8,791 bases of DNA from Candidatus Sulfotelmatobacter sp. (GTDB taxonomy: Bacteria; Acidobacteriota; Terriglobia; Terriglobales; Acidobacteriaceae), in the NCBI GenBank assembly GCA_030037575.1, contig JASHRB010000474.1, forward strand, positions 1 to 8,791, written 5' to 3'. Position numbers and translations under genes: made by a program. Position 1 is the stretch's first letter, and each line of letters begins with the position of its first letter. Shown here piece by piece: positions 1 to 7,195 of the stretch. Under the pieces are notes generated by a model, which saw only the letters and a program-made list of their open reading frames with translations, searched no databases and was not told the DNA's origin.

Positions 1-113
1 GCCGACCAGCGGGACTTCAGGAAATTCGCGTTGCACTCGCTTGGATTTTATCGCAGGTCCGCTGTGCCTCTTGGTCCTCTGTGATTAAATGGAAGCGCTC
101 GTCGTCACCGCAT

Positions 114-881
114 ATGCCCCTCGAAGAGTACCAGCGAAAACGGCGCTTTGACGAGACCCCCGAGCCCGCCGGCAAGGTCGCAAGCCAATCGAATCACCGT
201 TTCGTCGTGCAAAAGCACGAAGCCACGCGCCTGCACTACGACTTTCGTCTCGAAATGGAGGGCGTGCTCAAATCGTGGGCCGTGCCCAAAGGGCCGTCGC
301 TCGATCCCGCCGATAAGCGGCTGGCCATGCAGGTCGAGGATCATCCGGTTTCCTATTTCGATTTCGAGGGCAACATTCCCGAAGGCAATTACGGCGCGGG
401 CACGGTGATGGTCTGGGATCTGGGAACCTGGCAGCCGCTCTCGCCGGCTCCGGTCGAAGGCAAATATGTGCCTGGAACCGAAGCCCAAGCGGTCGCCATG
501 CTGGCCAAAGGCGACCTGAAATTCAGGCTGCACGGGAAAAAACTAAACGGCGATTTTGCCATCGTAAAAATGAAGGGAGGCCGTTCGGGCAGCAAGGGCA
601 ACGAATGGCTGCTGATCAAGAAGCATGATGACTACGAACTCCAAGGCTACGACATCGACCACTACGATCAGTCCGTTCTGACCCAGCGTAGCCTGGGCGA
701 GATCGCCGGCGATTCCGGATCGAAACAGTGGACAAGCCGTCCCGCAACCGGTCGCGGCCGGTTGAAAGCTGCGTGGCTCGCGGATGCGGTGGCGAGGTTG
801 GATAAGAAGCGGGCAGAGGAGAACCAGGGCAAGTCCCCGACGGGCAAGAAGTCATCGGCTAAAAAAAAACTAAGAACATAA
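114..881 (+). CDS. ligD: LigD-type 3'-phosphoesterase (PE) domain protein
   Basis: The product is the end-healing PE domain of bacterial non-homologous end joining, which trims 3' ribonucleotides or 3'-phosphates before sealing. The ATG at 114 gives 255 residues and starts MPLEEYQRKR...TPEPAG, the usual N-terminus of this family; a GTG at 81 is in frame but adds 11 unrelated residues, and neither start has a clear Shine-Dalgarno site. The residues matching the P. aeruginosa LigD PE active site are all present at a constant offset of 7: H35, H41, D43, R45 (QKHEATRLHYDFRLE), K59, R69, H77 and Y81 (VEDHPVSY). The conserved GNYGAGTVMVWD block follows. The C-terminal 40 residues are Lys/Ser-rich and end on an A9 run (861-869). 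The ligase domain follows in the -1 frame, so this may be the first half of one PE-ligase protein. The forward frame is open upstream to the window edge. The domain call is firm; whether it ends at 881 in the cell is uncertain. Confidence 0.95.
   Translation: MPLEEYQRKRRFDETPEPAGKVASQSNHRFVVQKHEATRLHYDFRLEMEGVLKSWAVPKGPSLDPADKRLAMQVEDHPVSYFDFEGNIPEGNYGAGTVMVWDLGTWQPLSPAPVEGKYVPGTEAQAVAMLAKGDLKFRLHGKKLNGDFAIVKMKGGRSGSKGNEWLLIKKHDDYELQGYDIDHYDQSVLTQRSLGEIAGDSGSKQWTSRPATGRGRLKAAWLADAVARLDKKRAEENQGKSPTGKKSSAKKKLRT
861..869 (+). other. A9 homopolymer, possible -1 slippage site
   Basis: Nine A in a row read as three Lys codons in the PE frame, nine bases before its TAA stop (879-881). Moving back one base here enters the ligase frame, whose nearest upstream stop (TAA, 860-862) directly abuts the run. 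Runs of this length are known to cause transcriptional slippage, as in Thermus dnaX, and A-AAA-AAN also suits ribosomal -1 shifting. I see no nearby upstream Shine-Dalgarno-like stimulator (the nearest, AGGAG at 817-821, is over 40 nt away) and no convincing downstream hairpin. An insertion/deletion mutation or a sequence error would look identical. Confidence 0.5.
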
Positions 882-1108
882 CGGGCGCAGAGGCACAGCG
901 GGGCGGCCCACAAGCTGCAGCTCCACGGACGACGCCCGCAATAAGTTCCTCCTCTCCGGCAGCCGCTAAACCTTCGACATCGAAACCCACGCCGTCCCAT
1001 CCGGCTCGCTCCCAATCCCGGTTGACCTCGGCGTTCGCCGCGCCCGCTGTGCTTCAAGCACCGGTAAATCCCTCCTTATTGGCATCTCGCGGCCCGATCA
1101 AGCGCCCC
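870..1108 (+). other. Probable interdomain linker between PE and ligase
   Basis: In the ligase frame this stretch has no stop from 863 to the ATG at 1109. It reads as a Pro/Ala/Ser/Thr/Lys-rich, low-complexity peptide (for example SSSSPAAAKPSTSKPTPS), typical of flexible linkers in LigD proteins. No Shine-Dalgarno site is visible before the TTG at 1022 or the ATG at 1109, so independent initiation of the ligase is not well supported. If joined by a -1 shift at the A9 run, the product would be about 661 residues from ATG 114. The coding status is inferred from the open frame and composition only. Confidence 0.5.
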
Positions 1109-2098
1109 ATGCCCTCGGCCATTCGTCCCATGCTCGCCACGGCAATCGACCGGCCTTTCGACAGTCCCGACTGGCTTTTCGAAATCAAGTGGGACGGTTA
1201 CCGCGCGATCGCCTTCCTCAACCAGGGCAAAGTTCGCCTGGTCTCTCGCAATCAGAACGAACTCACGCACCGCTATCCCGAACTGAAAGATTTGGCGGAG
1301 GCGGTCACCGCAAAAACTGCCATTCTCGATGGCGAAGTGGTTGCGCTTGACCAACAGGGGCGTCCCTCCTTCAGCCTCATGCAGCAGCGCACCGGCTTTC
1401 GTCCCAGAGGCAAACCCGGACCGGTCAATGCCGCCGTTTCTGTTCTTTACTACGCCTTCGATCTCCTCTATCTCGACGGCTATGACTGGCGAAAAGTTCC
1501 GCTGGAAGCGCGCAAGGAAAAATTGAGGTCAATCGTTACCACGGGAGATGGGCTGCGCTATTCCGATCACTACCAGCGGGAAGGCAAGGCGCTGTTTGAA
1601 CTCGCGCGCAAAAAACAATTGGAAGGAATTCTGGCCAAGAAACGCGCCAGTGCCTACGAGGAACGGCGCAGCAGCGATTGGCTGAAAATTAAAATCCGTC
1701 ATCGCCTGGAATGCGTCATCGGCGGCTTCACCGAACCGGAGGGCAGCCGCTTCCACTTCGGCTCGATTGTGCTCGGGCTTTATGACCGGCAAGGCCGGCT
1801 GGTGCATGTGGGCCAGGCGGGCAGCGGCTTTACGCACAAGTCGCTCGAGGAAATCTGGCGGGTGCTGAAAAAGCTGGAGACGAGGAAAAATCCTTTTTAC
1901 GGCGAAGTGGAGGCCGGGCGAAAAGTTTTCTGGATCAGGCCCCATCTGGTCGCCGAAATCGAATACACGGAATGGACCGAGGGAAGCAATACCGGGAGCG
2001 GACCGAAATTGCGCGCCCCGGTGTTTCTCGGCTTGCGGGATGATAAAGATCCGCAGGAATGCCGGTTCGGGCAAGTCAGCCTCGGCGTCAGCCGCTAG
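1109..2098 (+). CDS. ligD: ATP-dependent DNA ligase domain (LigD-type)
   Basis: This encodes a DNA ligase that seals nicks and, in LigD systems, double-strand breaks held by Ku, using ATP. From the ATG at 1109 it is 329 residues and begins with the family's usual IRPMLA segment. The nucleotidyltransferase motifs are all visible: motif I EIKWDGYRA with the adenylated lysine K27 (codon 1187-1189), DGEV near 74-77, FDLLYLDG near 117-124, motif IV EGILAK at 172-177 and motif V WLKIK at 191-195. The OB-fold half follows (about 200-329) with ECVIGGFTEPEG, a VGQAGSGF segment and motif VI-like LRAPVFLGLRDDK. It is therefore complete and probably active. A TTG at 1022 would add 29 linker-like residues, and the frame is open back to 863. 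No polymerase domain follows: the frame stops at TAG 2096-2098. It could be expressed alone or fused to the upstream PE domain. Confidence 0.95.
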   Translation: MPSAIRPMLATAIDRPFDSPDWLFEIKWDGYRAIAFLNQGKVRLVSRNQNELTHRYPELKDLAEAVTAKTAILDGEVVALDQQGRPSFSLMQQRTGFRPRGKPGPVNAAVSVLYYAFDLLYLDGYDWRKVPLEARKEKLRSIVTTGDGLRYSDHYQREGKALFELARKKQLEGILAKKRASAYEERRSSDWLKIKIRHRLECVIGGFTEPEGSRFHFGSIVLGLYDRQGRLVHVGQAGSGFTHKSLEEIWRVLKKLETRKNPFYGEVEAGRKVFWIRPHLVAEIEYTEWTEGSNTGSGPKLRAPVFLGLRDDKDPQECRFGQVSLGVSR

Positions 2099-2158
2099 CC
2101 GGCCTTGAGCACAAGCGCAGCTGCCCTTCTCCATTGGCTTATTTTTCCCGCCCCGGGA

Positions 2159-3217
2159 CTACTTGATGTCTTTCATGGCCAACATGGTGCCATAGTCGCG
2201 CCCGCTGGGTTCGACCGCCCGCGCCACCAGCGAGGCGAACGCCTCCCTGAGCTCTGGATATTTTGTCAGCAGAGCCTTCATCACGGCCACATTGTTCTGG
2301 TAACTCTGGTTGTAGTCGGCAATACTGGGTACTTCATATTTCACGATCAGATCCAAATCATTGCCCACGACCTCAGGGAACAGGGCTGTGAGCTTATAGG
2401 TCGCCGCGGCGACGGCAAGAACCGCAGTCTTATCGTTGACCGGGAAATCGGCGGGCTGCACTTGTTGCGAGTGGTCGTAGAGTTTATCCGTGGCAGCGGT
2501 GCTCATAAATGGCAATGGAGAAATGAGCGAGCGCGCGACGACGTAATACAGCCACGCATCATGGAACTCACCTTTCTTCTGAAATGCGTCCGCCTGACTG
2601 ATAAACCAGTTGCTGTCATGTCCATTGAAACGCGCGTCTTTGATGTAGAGTCCGCCCAGCTTCCAGCCGGAGCCCGCCAGTTGCAGGATTTCTGAAACCG
2701 TGTACGTAGTTTTCGTCGAAGGCGCATCGGCGATGACTACGCCGTATTTGCCGGGAGCCAAACCGCTGAGGTAGAACACCGCACTATCGGCGGTCTGCCC
2801 GTTACGCCCAAAGACGCCACAAAAAAACTCGGCGTGTGGATTCGCCGACGCACTCTGTTCGGTCAATAAGAAGAGGGGGCGAATGCTCGGCCGGGCTGTG
2901 GCCAGCGCCGCCTGATTTGCTTTGATGGTGCTTTCAATGGCCGAGAAATCGTTAGCCAGGTTCGGAATCGAATTTTGGCGCAGAGTCACGCTGTCCCCTT
3001 TTGCGATCAGGTCGTAATAGTGGACGGCAGCATTGGTCAGCGCCGACTGCGTGGCTGCGTCCATGTCGGCCGAGGTCTGGCAAGTCTCCTGCCCGGCCAC
3101 CGGGGTCGTAGAAAAAACGGTTAAAGCAAGAGCGATGAAGATACTTAGAAAGATTGGCCGCTGAATTTCAAAACACCGATCCGCGAACTGGCATATCCAA
3201 CCTGCTTGAGCGCACAC
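2159..3217 (-). CDS. Secreted protein of unknown function
   Basis: I do not know a function for this protein. It looks exported: a hydrophobic segment PIFLSIFIALALTVFSTTPV at about residues 21-40 is followed by a small-residue cleavage region (VAGQ) and a Cys. The mature part has a helical region (SALTNAAVHYYDLIAKGD), a beta-like block with FYLSGLAPGKYGVVIADA, and a middle helical stretch (WFISQADAFQKKGEFHDAWLYYVVARSLISP) that resembles a TPR-like helix pair. I know similar proteins only as hypotheticals in Acidobacteriota. The start is uncertain: GTG 3217 has a GGGGG stretch eight bases upstream, TTG 3232 adds five residues, and no ATG fits well. It ends 60 bp from the convergent ligase gene. 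The upstream DNA is AT-rich and shared with the divergent gene at 3507. A third of the protein being repeat-like is my inference; no enzyme motif is seen. Confidence 0.8.
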   Translation of the reverse strand: MCAQAGWICQFADRCFEIQRPIFLSIFIALALTVFSTTPVAGQETCQTSADMDAATQSALTNAAVHYYDLIAKGDSVTLRQNSIPNLANDFSAIESTIKANQAALATARPSIRPLFLLTEQSASANPHAEFFCGVFGRNGQTADSAVFYLSGLAPGKYGVVIADAPSTKTTYTVSEILQLAGSGWKLGGLYIKDARFNGHDSNWFISQADAFQKKGEFHDAWLYYVVARSLISPLPFMSTAATDKLYDHSQQVQPADFPVNDKTAVLAVAAATYKLTALFPEVVGNDLDLIVKYEVPSIADYNQSYQNNVAVMKALLTKYPELREAFASLVARAVEPSGRDYGTMLAMKDIK

Positions 3218-3232
3218 GTCATTGACCCCCAA

Positions 3233-3506
3233 GAAGATATAAATACGTATATATCACTTACACCTAAAGAGGCTGCGCGTGACAGAATCCGCCAGGCAAT
3301 CAGATGCCGTTTGGCTCGAATTCGACTACCCATTCGAATGCAAGAAAGGGCGGTGGATGCGTTCCCTGGTTGTGCAGAGGTGAGGTAATGGTAGTAATGG
3401 TACTGACGTACGCTGCCATCCAGCCCGGCGGTGCTAAAATGAGAGATGGCGGCGCTTCCCAACGCCAGGCGGAAGAATCCCGTCGGCGTCGAAGGAACCG
3501 GCGGTC
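3233..3506. promoter_or_regulatory. Divergent intergenic region with AT-rich core
   Basis: This 274-bp stretch separates the divergent genes at 3217 (reverse) and 3507 (forward). Positions 3236-3262 are strikingly AT-rich (including ATATAAATACGTATATATC) next to GC-rich genes, as expected for promoter DNA of the reverse gene. I could not assign clear -35/-10 pairs. The forward gene has AAGGA at 3492-3496, ten bases before its ATG, as a plausible ribosome binding site. Short open frames here are probably chance. Confidence 0.35.
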
Positions 3507-4322
3507 ATGAAATTGGGGTTTGCAATTTCGGTGGTGGCGGCCACGCTGTGTCTGGCCGGTGTGCTGGTTGCGGACACCAAGCCCACAGGCAACCCGGACG
3601 CGCCGGCTACTCCGCATCACAGGCACGGGATCAAAAAGACGCCCCCGCCTCCGTTGCCCTCCGGTTCGCGTGGCCCGGTGCCCCAGGTTCCGCTCGACGC
3701 GCTGCCCGCGGTCGCACCCCAGGTGACCTTCGAGAAAGGGCTGCTGACCATTGTCGCGCCCAACTCGACACTGGGCGACGTGCTCCGCGAAGTTCGGGCA
3801 CGTACGTTAGCCGACATCGACGTCCCGGCCAACGTCAACGAACGGGTGGCCCTTCGCCTTGGTCCTGCGCCGGCGCGCGAGGTGATGGCCGAGTTGCTGA
3901 ATGGATCGCGTTTCAATTACATCCTGCTCGGTTCGGTCGACAGTGCCAACCCCCTGGTACGCGTGGTCCTGGTGGCTAAAACCGGGCCGGATACGCCCGA
4001 CGCACCCGCGACCCAAGCCAACGCGGCCCCGGCGCCCAACGCGGCCAAGCCGCAGGATGCCGCTGATGCGGATCCCGTAGACACGGTTGACCCGGTTGCC
4101 GATCAGGCCGCGACGGAGGCGGACGAGACGCCCTCCACGGACGATCCCGGCGTCAAGACTCCGCAGCAAATGCTACAGGAGATGCAACAGCGTCAGTTGC
4201 AAATGCAACAACAACAGCAGCAGCAAAACGGGGAACAAACTACGCCGGTCTACTCTCCGCCCGGTGGCCTGGCCATGCCGCAACGGGAGCCGGGTCCGCA
4301 GCCACAGCCGCAAGACCAATAG
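3507..4322 (+). CDS. Exported STN/secretin-N-like domain protein with Gln-rich tail
   Basis: The product is 271 residues. Residues 1-22 form a signal peptide (basic start MKLGFAISVV, hydrophobic core, VLVA cleavage region before DTK), so it should be exported. A Pro-rich segment (residues 33-67, with KKTPPPPLP) leads into one small folded domain at about 73-155: VTFEKGLLTIVAPNSTLGDV, then VNERVALRLGPAPAREVMAE, then LLNGSRFNYILLGS. This pattern is that of the STN / secretin short N-terminal domain (VAPNSTLGDVL...LNGSRFNY) which I recognise from Acidobacteriota stand-alone proteins. In secretins and TonB receptors such domains bind partner proteins at the periplasm. Here no secretin barrel follows; instead there is an Ala/Asp/Pro-rich stretch and a Gln-rich tail (about 217-240) ending PQPQPQDQ. 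It sits alone, divergent from the gene at 3217 and convergent with that at 4451. The binding role is inferred. Confidence 0.85.
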   Translation: MKLGFAISVVAATLCLAGVLVADTKPTGNPDAPATPHHRHGIKKTPPPPLPSGSRGPVPQVPLDALPAVAPQVTFEKGLLTIVAPNSTLGDVLREVRARTLADIDVPANVNERVALRLGPAPAREVMAELLNGSRFNYILLGSVDSANPLVRVVLVAKTGPDTPDAPATQANAAPAPNAAKPQDAADADPVDTVDPVADQAATEADETPSTDDPGVKTPQQMLQEMQQRQLQMQQQQQQQNGEQTTPVYSPPGGLAMPQREPGPQPQPQDQ

Positions 4323-4450
4323 AACGAAGAAGCAGTTCCGGGCGGGCCTTGATCTGCCGTCGGTGATCGTGACCGGTTCTTCGACCTTCGAACCGCCTTC
4401 GGTTTAGTCTGGATCGGGTAGGGGGGCTGAAGGTTTTGACCCCTAACCGA
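4323..4450. other. Convergent intergenic with overlapping inverted repeats
   Basis: This 128-bp gap lies between two converging genes. It holds AACCG (4391-4395), which can pair either with CGGTTC upstream (4374-4379, as GAACCG 4390-4395) or with CGGTT downstream (4400-4404, loop CCTT). Only TTT follows the second stem, so it is at best a weak terminator. Confidence 0.25.
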
Positions 4451-5824
4451 CTAAGGACGGTTTCCGCGGCCCTCGACCCGGGCCTGCGCAGCCGGCAAGC
4501 CGTGTGTCTGCGCCGCGAGTTCATTGTTGGAAGGGTGCAGAGTTTTCTGAAGCAGGTCCCAGTCGTGGGTCACGTCGCTTTCAGAAGCTTTCGGGGTGCC
4601 TCGTTTGAGTTCCGCGCGCAAACGCGCCTCGAGCAGTTCCTGCACGTACGGCCGGGCAGCGGCGTTAGCCAGGAGGTTGCTCTCCGCGATTCCCACACTC
4701 ACCAGCTGAGAACCCCGTGGAATGCGCAGTACGGGCCGGCCCTCCTCGTCAAAATCCGGGGCGGCGCCGCGCAACAGGCGACGCAACTTCTCGGTGCGGG
4801 CCAAGCTGGTTTCGCCCCCGCCAGTCGAAGCCAGCAGATGGCTCAGTTCGAGTTGATAGGAGCGCCTGTCTTCGGCACCGAGGGGCTTTTCCAGATCGCG
4901 ATCGGCGCTGTAAACCAGCGCATGGGCAGCAGGATCTATGCGCCCCGCACCCGTGCCCACATAAACGGCTAAGACGCAGCCGGCGAAAATGGGACTCGCC
5001 ACCGCGCTTGGCAACATGTATTTCTTCGATTTCAGGAACGATTCCACTACCCCGTGAACCGGCACGCTGCGCGCCTCCAGCCCCGGCACCTGTGGAATCA
5101 CATATCGGGAAAAGCTGAGCTGCGGATGCCGCGCGCTGTAGCGGACCAGAGTTTTCGCGACCTGCTTCGGCGTGGCGATACCGACATCGGCGATGATGCT
5201 GCGGTGCGTGGCTTTGGGATAATAAAAGTTGATCACGTCCTTGGCGAAATCGGCGCAGTTGCGCGATACCGTGCGGAAATGAGACTGGTTGCGCGAGAAA
5301 TTGTATTTCTCGATAAAAGCCGCATCTTGTGCCGCCGAGGTCTCAATTTCAAAGGCATACACGGTTCGATCGTAGGAGGTGCCGACAAGTTCATACCAGT
5401 TGCCGCCCGGGGTGGCGCCGTTGGCCGCGTCCGGAACTACCTCTTCCAAATATTTGCGCCGGTATTGATCGCGCAGGAAGTTCACCAGCTTGGCATCGGC
5501 ATACAGTGGAATTTCATCCTCACTGCCGACCGCGTACAAATAGGGAATCAGCGGAATGGCCAGCCAGTCGTAGCCATTCACGCCGTCGTAGCGGCTGATG
5601 ACTGCACCCAATTCTCCCGGCTGGCACTTTCGCAGCTTGCGCGGAGTCTGTGCGCAAACGCTTGACAGGTAAACCGCTGCGTGACCGGTGGCGGTGAAGA
5701 ATCCCAGCTTGCCGTAGGGTTCTTCCAACAGCAAGGTCGCCGACGCGCTGGCCATGGAGGCGGACAACAAGACCAGCACAAACAGTGCAGTGACCGCGCC
5801 CCGTGTTCTGCCCTCAAAAGACAT
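4451..5824 (-). CDS. Exported papain-fold (permuted NlpC/P60-like) candidate protein
   Basis: The product is 457 residues from ATG 5824, chosen because AGGGG lies five bases upstream and because a signal peptide starts directly there (GAVTALFVLVLLSASMASAS, residues 9-28). The frame is open 49 codons further up, but that part is not protein-like. Residues 41-53 (GFFTATGHAAVYL, H48) and 186-197 (VSRNCADFAKDV, C190) look like the His-first, Asn-Cys-second order of permuted NlpC/P60 domains such as LRAT-like and Lnb/DUF4105 proteins, which act as cysteine hydrolases or acyltransferases. Between them are Trp/Tyr-rich segments (GYDWLAIPLIPYLYAVG). The second half (about 240-457) has a hydrophobic stretch near 275-295 (LPSAVASPIFAGCVLAVYVG), possibly a membrane helix, then charged helices (GAEDRRSYQLELSHLL). 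The cell-envelope location is supported; catalysis is an inference from two motifs. No operon partner is evident. Confidence 0.8.
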   Translation of the reverse strand: MSFEGRTRGAVTALFVLVLLSASMASASATLLLEEPYGKLGFFTATGHAAVYLSSVCAQTPRKLRKCQPGELGAVISRYDGVNGYDWLAIPLIPYLYAVGSEDEIPLYADAKLVNFLRDQYRRKYLEEVVPDAANGATPGGNWYELVGTSYDRTVYAFEIETSAAQDAAFIEKYNFSRNQSHFRTVSRNCADFAKDVINFYYPKATHRSIIADVGIATPKQVAKTLVRYSARHPQLSFSRYVIPQVPGLEARSVPVHGVVESFLKSKKYMLPSAVASPIFAGCVLAVYVGTGAGRIDPAAHALVYSADRDLEKPLGAEDRRSYQLELSHLLASTGGGETSLARTEKLRRLLRGAAPDFDEEGRPVLRIPRGSQLVSVGIAESNLLANAAARPYVQELLEARLRAELKRGTPKASESDVTHDWDLLQKTLHPSNNELAAQTHGLPAAQARVEGRGNRP

Positions 5825-5829
5825 GCTTA

Positions 5830-5834
5830 CCCCT
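5830..5834 (-). promoter_or_regulatory. Ribosome binding site deciding start 5824
   Basis: AGGGG on the reverse strand lies five bases before ATG 5824. It supports this start over in-frame codons further upstream (up to 5971), and the signal peptide begins right after it. Confidence 0.6.
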
Positions 5835-5884
5835 ACAATGCACCCCGCAGTTAGAACCCACAATTGAGAGATTAGTTGCTGGCT

Positions 5885-5911
5885 ATGATAATTGCGAGTT
5901 ACCGAAGTCAA
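5885..5911 (-). promoter_or_regulatory. Possible promoter of the gene at 5824
   Basis: On the reverse strand, TTGACT (5906-5911) is followed after 15 bases by TATCAT (5885-5890), about 60 bases before the ATG at 5824. The -35 match is good, but the spacing is short by two bases and the -10 is imperfect. This is a weak, unverified assignment. Confidence 0.3.
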
Positions 5912-6086
5912 GTGGAACGATTCCGATTCAAAAGTACACGAACCATTGATATCAACGGTGTGCAACGGCATGAAGAATTTGGCGTAAAAGCAGGGTTAAA
6001 GCTGCGGGCAGGGACACGGAAAAGCAACAGAGAATTTGCTTGACCAAGGGCAGCAACCACGGTATGGCGAAGACCGGGTTTCCATC

Positions 6087-7157
6087 TCAGCTGAGTTTTT
6101 TGCGGGCCCAAATTGCGCTGTCGCGCGCAACTTCGTCCTCATCCTCGGCGAGCTTTTCGAGCAGGGGAAGAAATCGAGCATCGCCGCTATTGCCCATTGC
6201 GATAATCGCGTTGCGGCGCAGGCCGGATCTTTTGCTGCGCCGCACCGCCGAGTTGCGAAAGGTTGTGCGGAATTCTTCCTCGCTCATTTCCGCAAGCCAT
6301 TCGAGCCGGGGATTCACCAACTCGGGCCGCGGTTGAAATTCCGCGGCATGGGTCGCCGGAGCTTTCCGGTTCCAGGGGCAGACATCCTGGCATATGTCGC
6401 AGCCGAAAACCTGCCGTCCCATGCCGGAGCGCAGATCGTCGTCGGTAATCGCGCCGCGCTTTTCAATCGTGAGATAGGAGATGCACTTGTTGGAGTCAAG
6501 CTGATAGGGAGCGATGAACGCCTGGGTTGGGCACGCATCGATGCAGCGAGTGCAACTGCCGCAGCGATCGGGCGCCGGCCAGGGAGCGGATTCGGTCGCC
6601 AGATCGAGCGAAGTCAAAATCACGCCCAGAAAAAGCCACGAGCCCAGCTTCTGATTGATCATGCAGGTGTTTTTCCCAATCCACCCGATGCCCGCGTATT
6701 TTGCGACCACGCGCTCAACGATGGGGCCGGTATCGACGTAACAGCGGGTTTTGATTTTCCCCTGGGTGCAGAAGGCCGGCAGCACCGACTCAACCCGCCG
6801 CAACCTTCGCATCACCGATGGATGATAATCTTCGCGGCTCCAGGCGTAGCGCGAAATCCAGCCCTGATTTCTATCGGGAACTTGCCGGCAGCAGGCGGGG
6901 GTGGCGTTGTAGTTGATGGCGCAGACCACCACGCTTCTCGCCCAGGGAACGGCGTGCGCCAGCGACGATCGCTTCAGTCTCCCCTGCCCGTCGCGGGCTT
7001 CGAGATATTTCATCTCCCCGGCGTGGCCCTGGGCAATCCACTTGGGGAAATACTTAAGCTCTTGGGCGTTGTCGACGGGAGCAACTCCCGCCAGTTCAAA
7101 GCCGGCTTCCGCTGCGGCATGCATCACCGCGCGATACATTTCAGAAGAGAACTTCAT
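6087..7157 (-). CDS. queG: Epoxyqueuosine reductase QueG
   Basis: QueG reduces epoxyqueuosine to queuosine at the wobble position of tRNAs with GUN anticodons, using a cobalamin cofactor and two [4Fe-4S] clusters in the cytoplasm. From ATG 7157 it has 356 residues, near the family's usual 360-380. Seen in order: an N-terminal helix domain (AAEAGFELAGVAPVD), VDTGPIVER with the likely catalytic D142, GWIGKNTCMI at 158-167, ferredoxin cysteines C199, C202, C205 and C209 (CGSCTRCIDACP), C225 (NKCISYLT) and C253, C256 and C260 (FGCDICQDVCPWN). A short HEAT-like C-terminal segment (RRNAIIAMGNSGDARFLPLL) follows. The start is uncertain among ATG 7157, ATG 7163 and GTG 7184; homologues favour a short leader. 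No other queuosine gene is in the window. A long open frame on the opposite strand is a composition shadow. The identification is firm. Confidence 0.97.
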   Translation of the reverse strand: MKFSSEMYRAVMHAAAEAGFELAGVAPVDNAQELKYFPKWIAQGHAGEMKYLEARDGQGRLKRSSLAHAVPWARSVVVCAINYNATPACCRQVPDRNQGWISRYAWSREDYHPSVMRRLRRVESVLPAFCTQGKIKTRCYVDTGPIVERVVAKYAGIGWIGKNTCMINQKLGSWLFLGVILTSLDLATESAPWPAPDRCGSCTRCIDACPTQAFIAPYQLDSNKCISYLTIEKRGAITDDDLRSGMGRQVFGCDICQDVCPWNRKAPATHAAEFQPRPELVNPRLEWLAEMSEEEFRTTFRNSAVRRSKRSGLRRNAIIAMGNSGDARFLPLLEKLAEDEDEVARDSAIWARKKLS

Positions 7158-7195
7158 GGCCATGCGAAAACAACGGACCCCCACTCACGCCCACA

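Noticed and set aside
1..80. Possible end of an upstream gene
   Set aside because: All three forward frames are open over this short stretch, so no reading can be preferred; a GTGA overlap at 81-84 is suggestive only.
2146..2158. TCCCG-CCC-CGGGA hairpin as terminator between ligD and the convergent gene
   Set aside because: The T run precedes the stem on the forward strand and becomes an A run after it on the reverse strand, so it does not fit an intrinsic terminator in either direction.
2105..2695. 196-codon forward frame antisense to the gene at 2159-3217
   Set aside because: The reverse frame has a signal peptide and a folded-protein pattern over its whole length; this one does not.
3145..3462. 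105-codon reverse frame upstream of the gene at 3217
   Set aside because: It ends in a different frame inside the signal peptide region and has no ribosome binding site or motif; probably chance.
3446..3979. 177-codon forward frame overlapping the STN gene
   Set aside because: Gly/Arg/Ala-rich shadow of the frame with the signal peptide and STN-like domain.
5054..5665. 203-codon forward frame antisense to the gene at 4451-5824
   Set aside because: The opposite frame has a ribosome binding site, signal peptide and the His/Cys motifs; this is a shadow.
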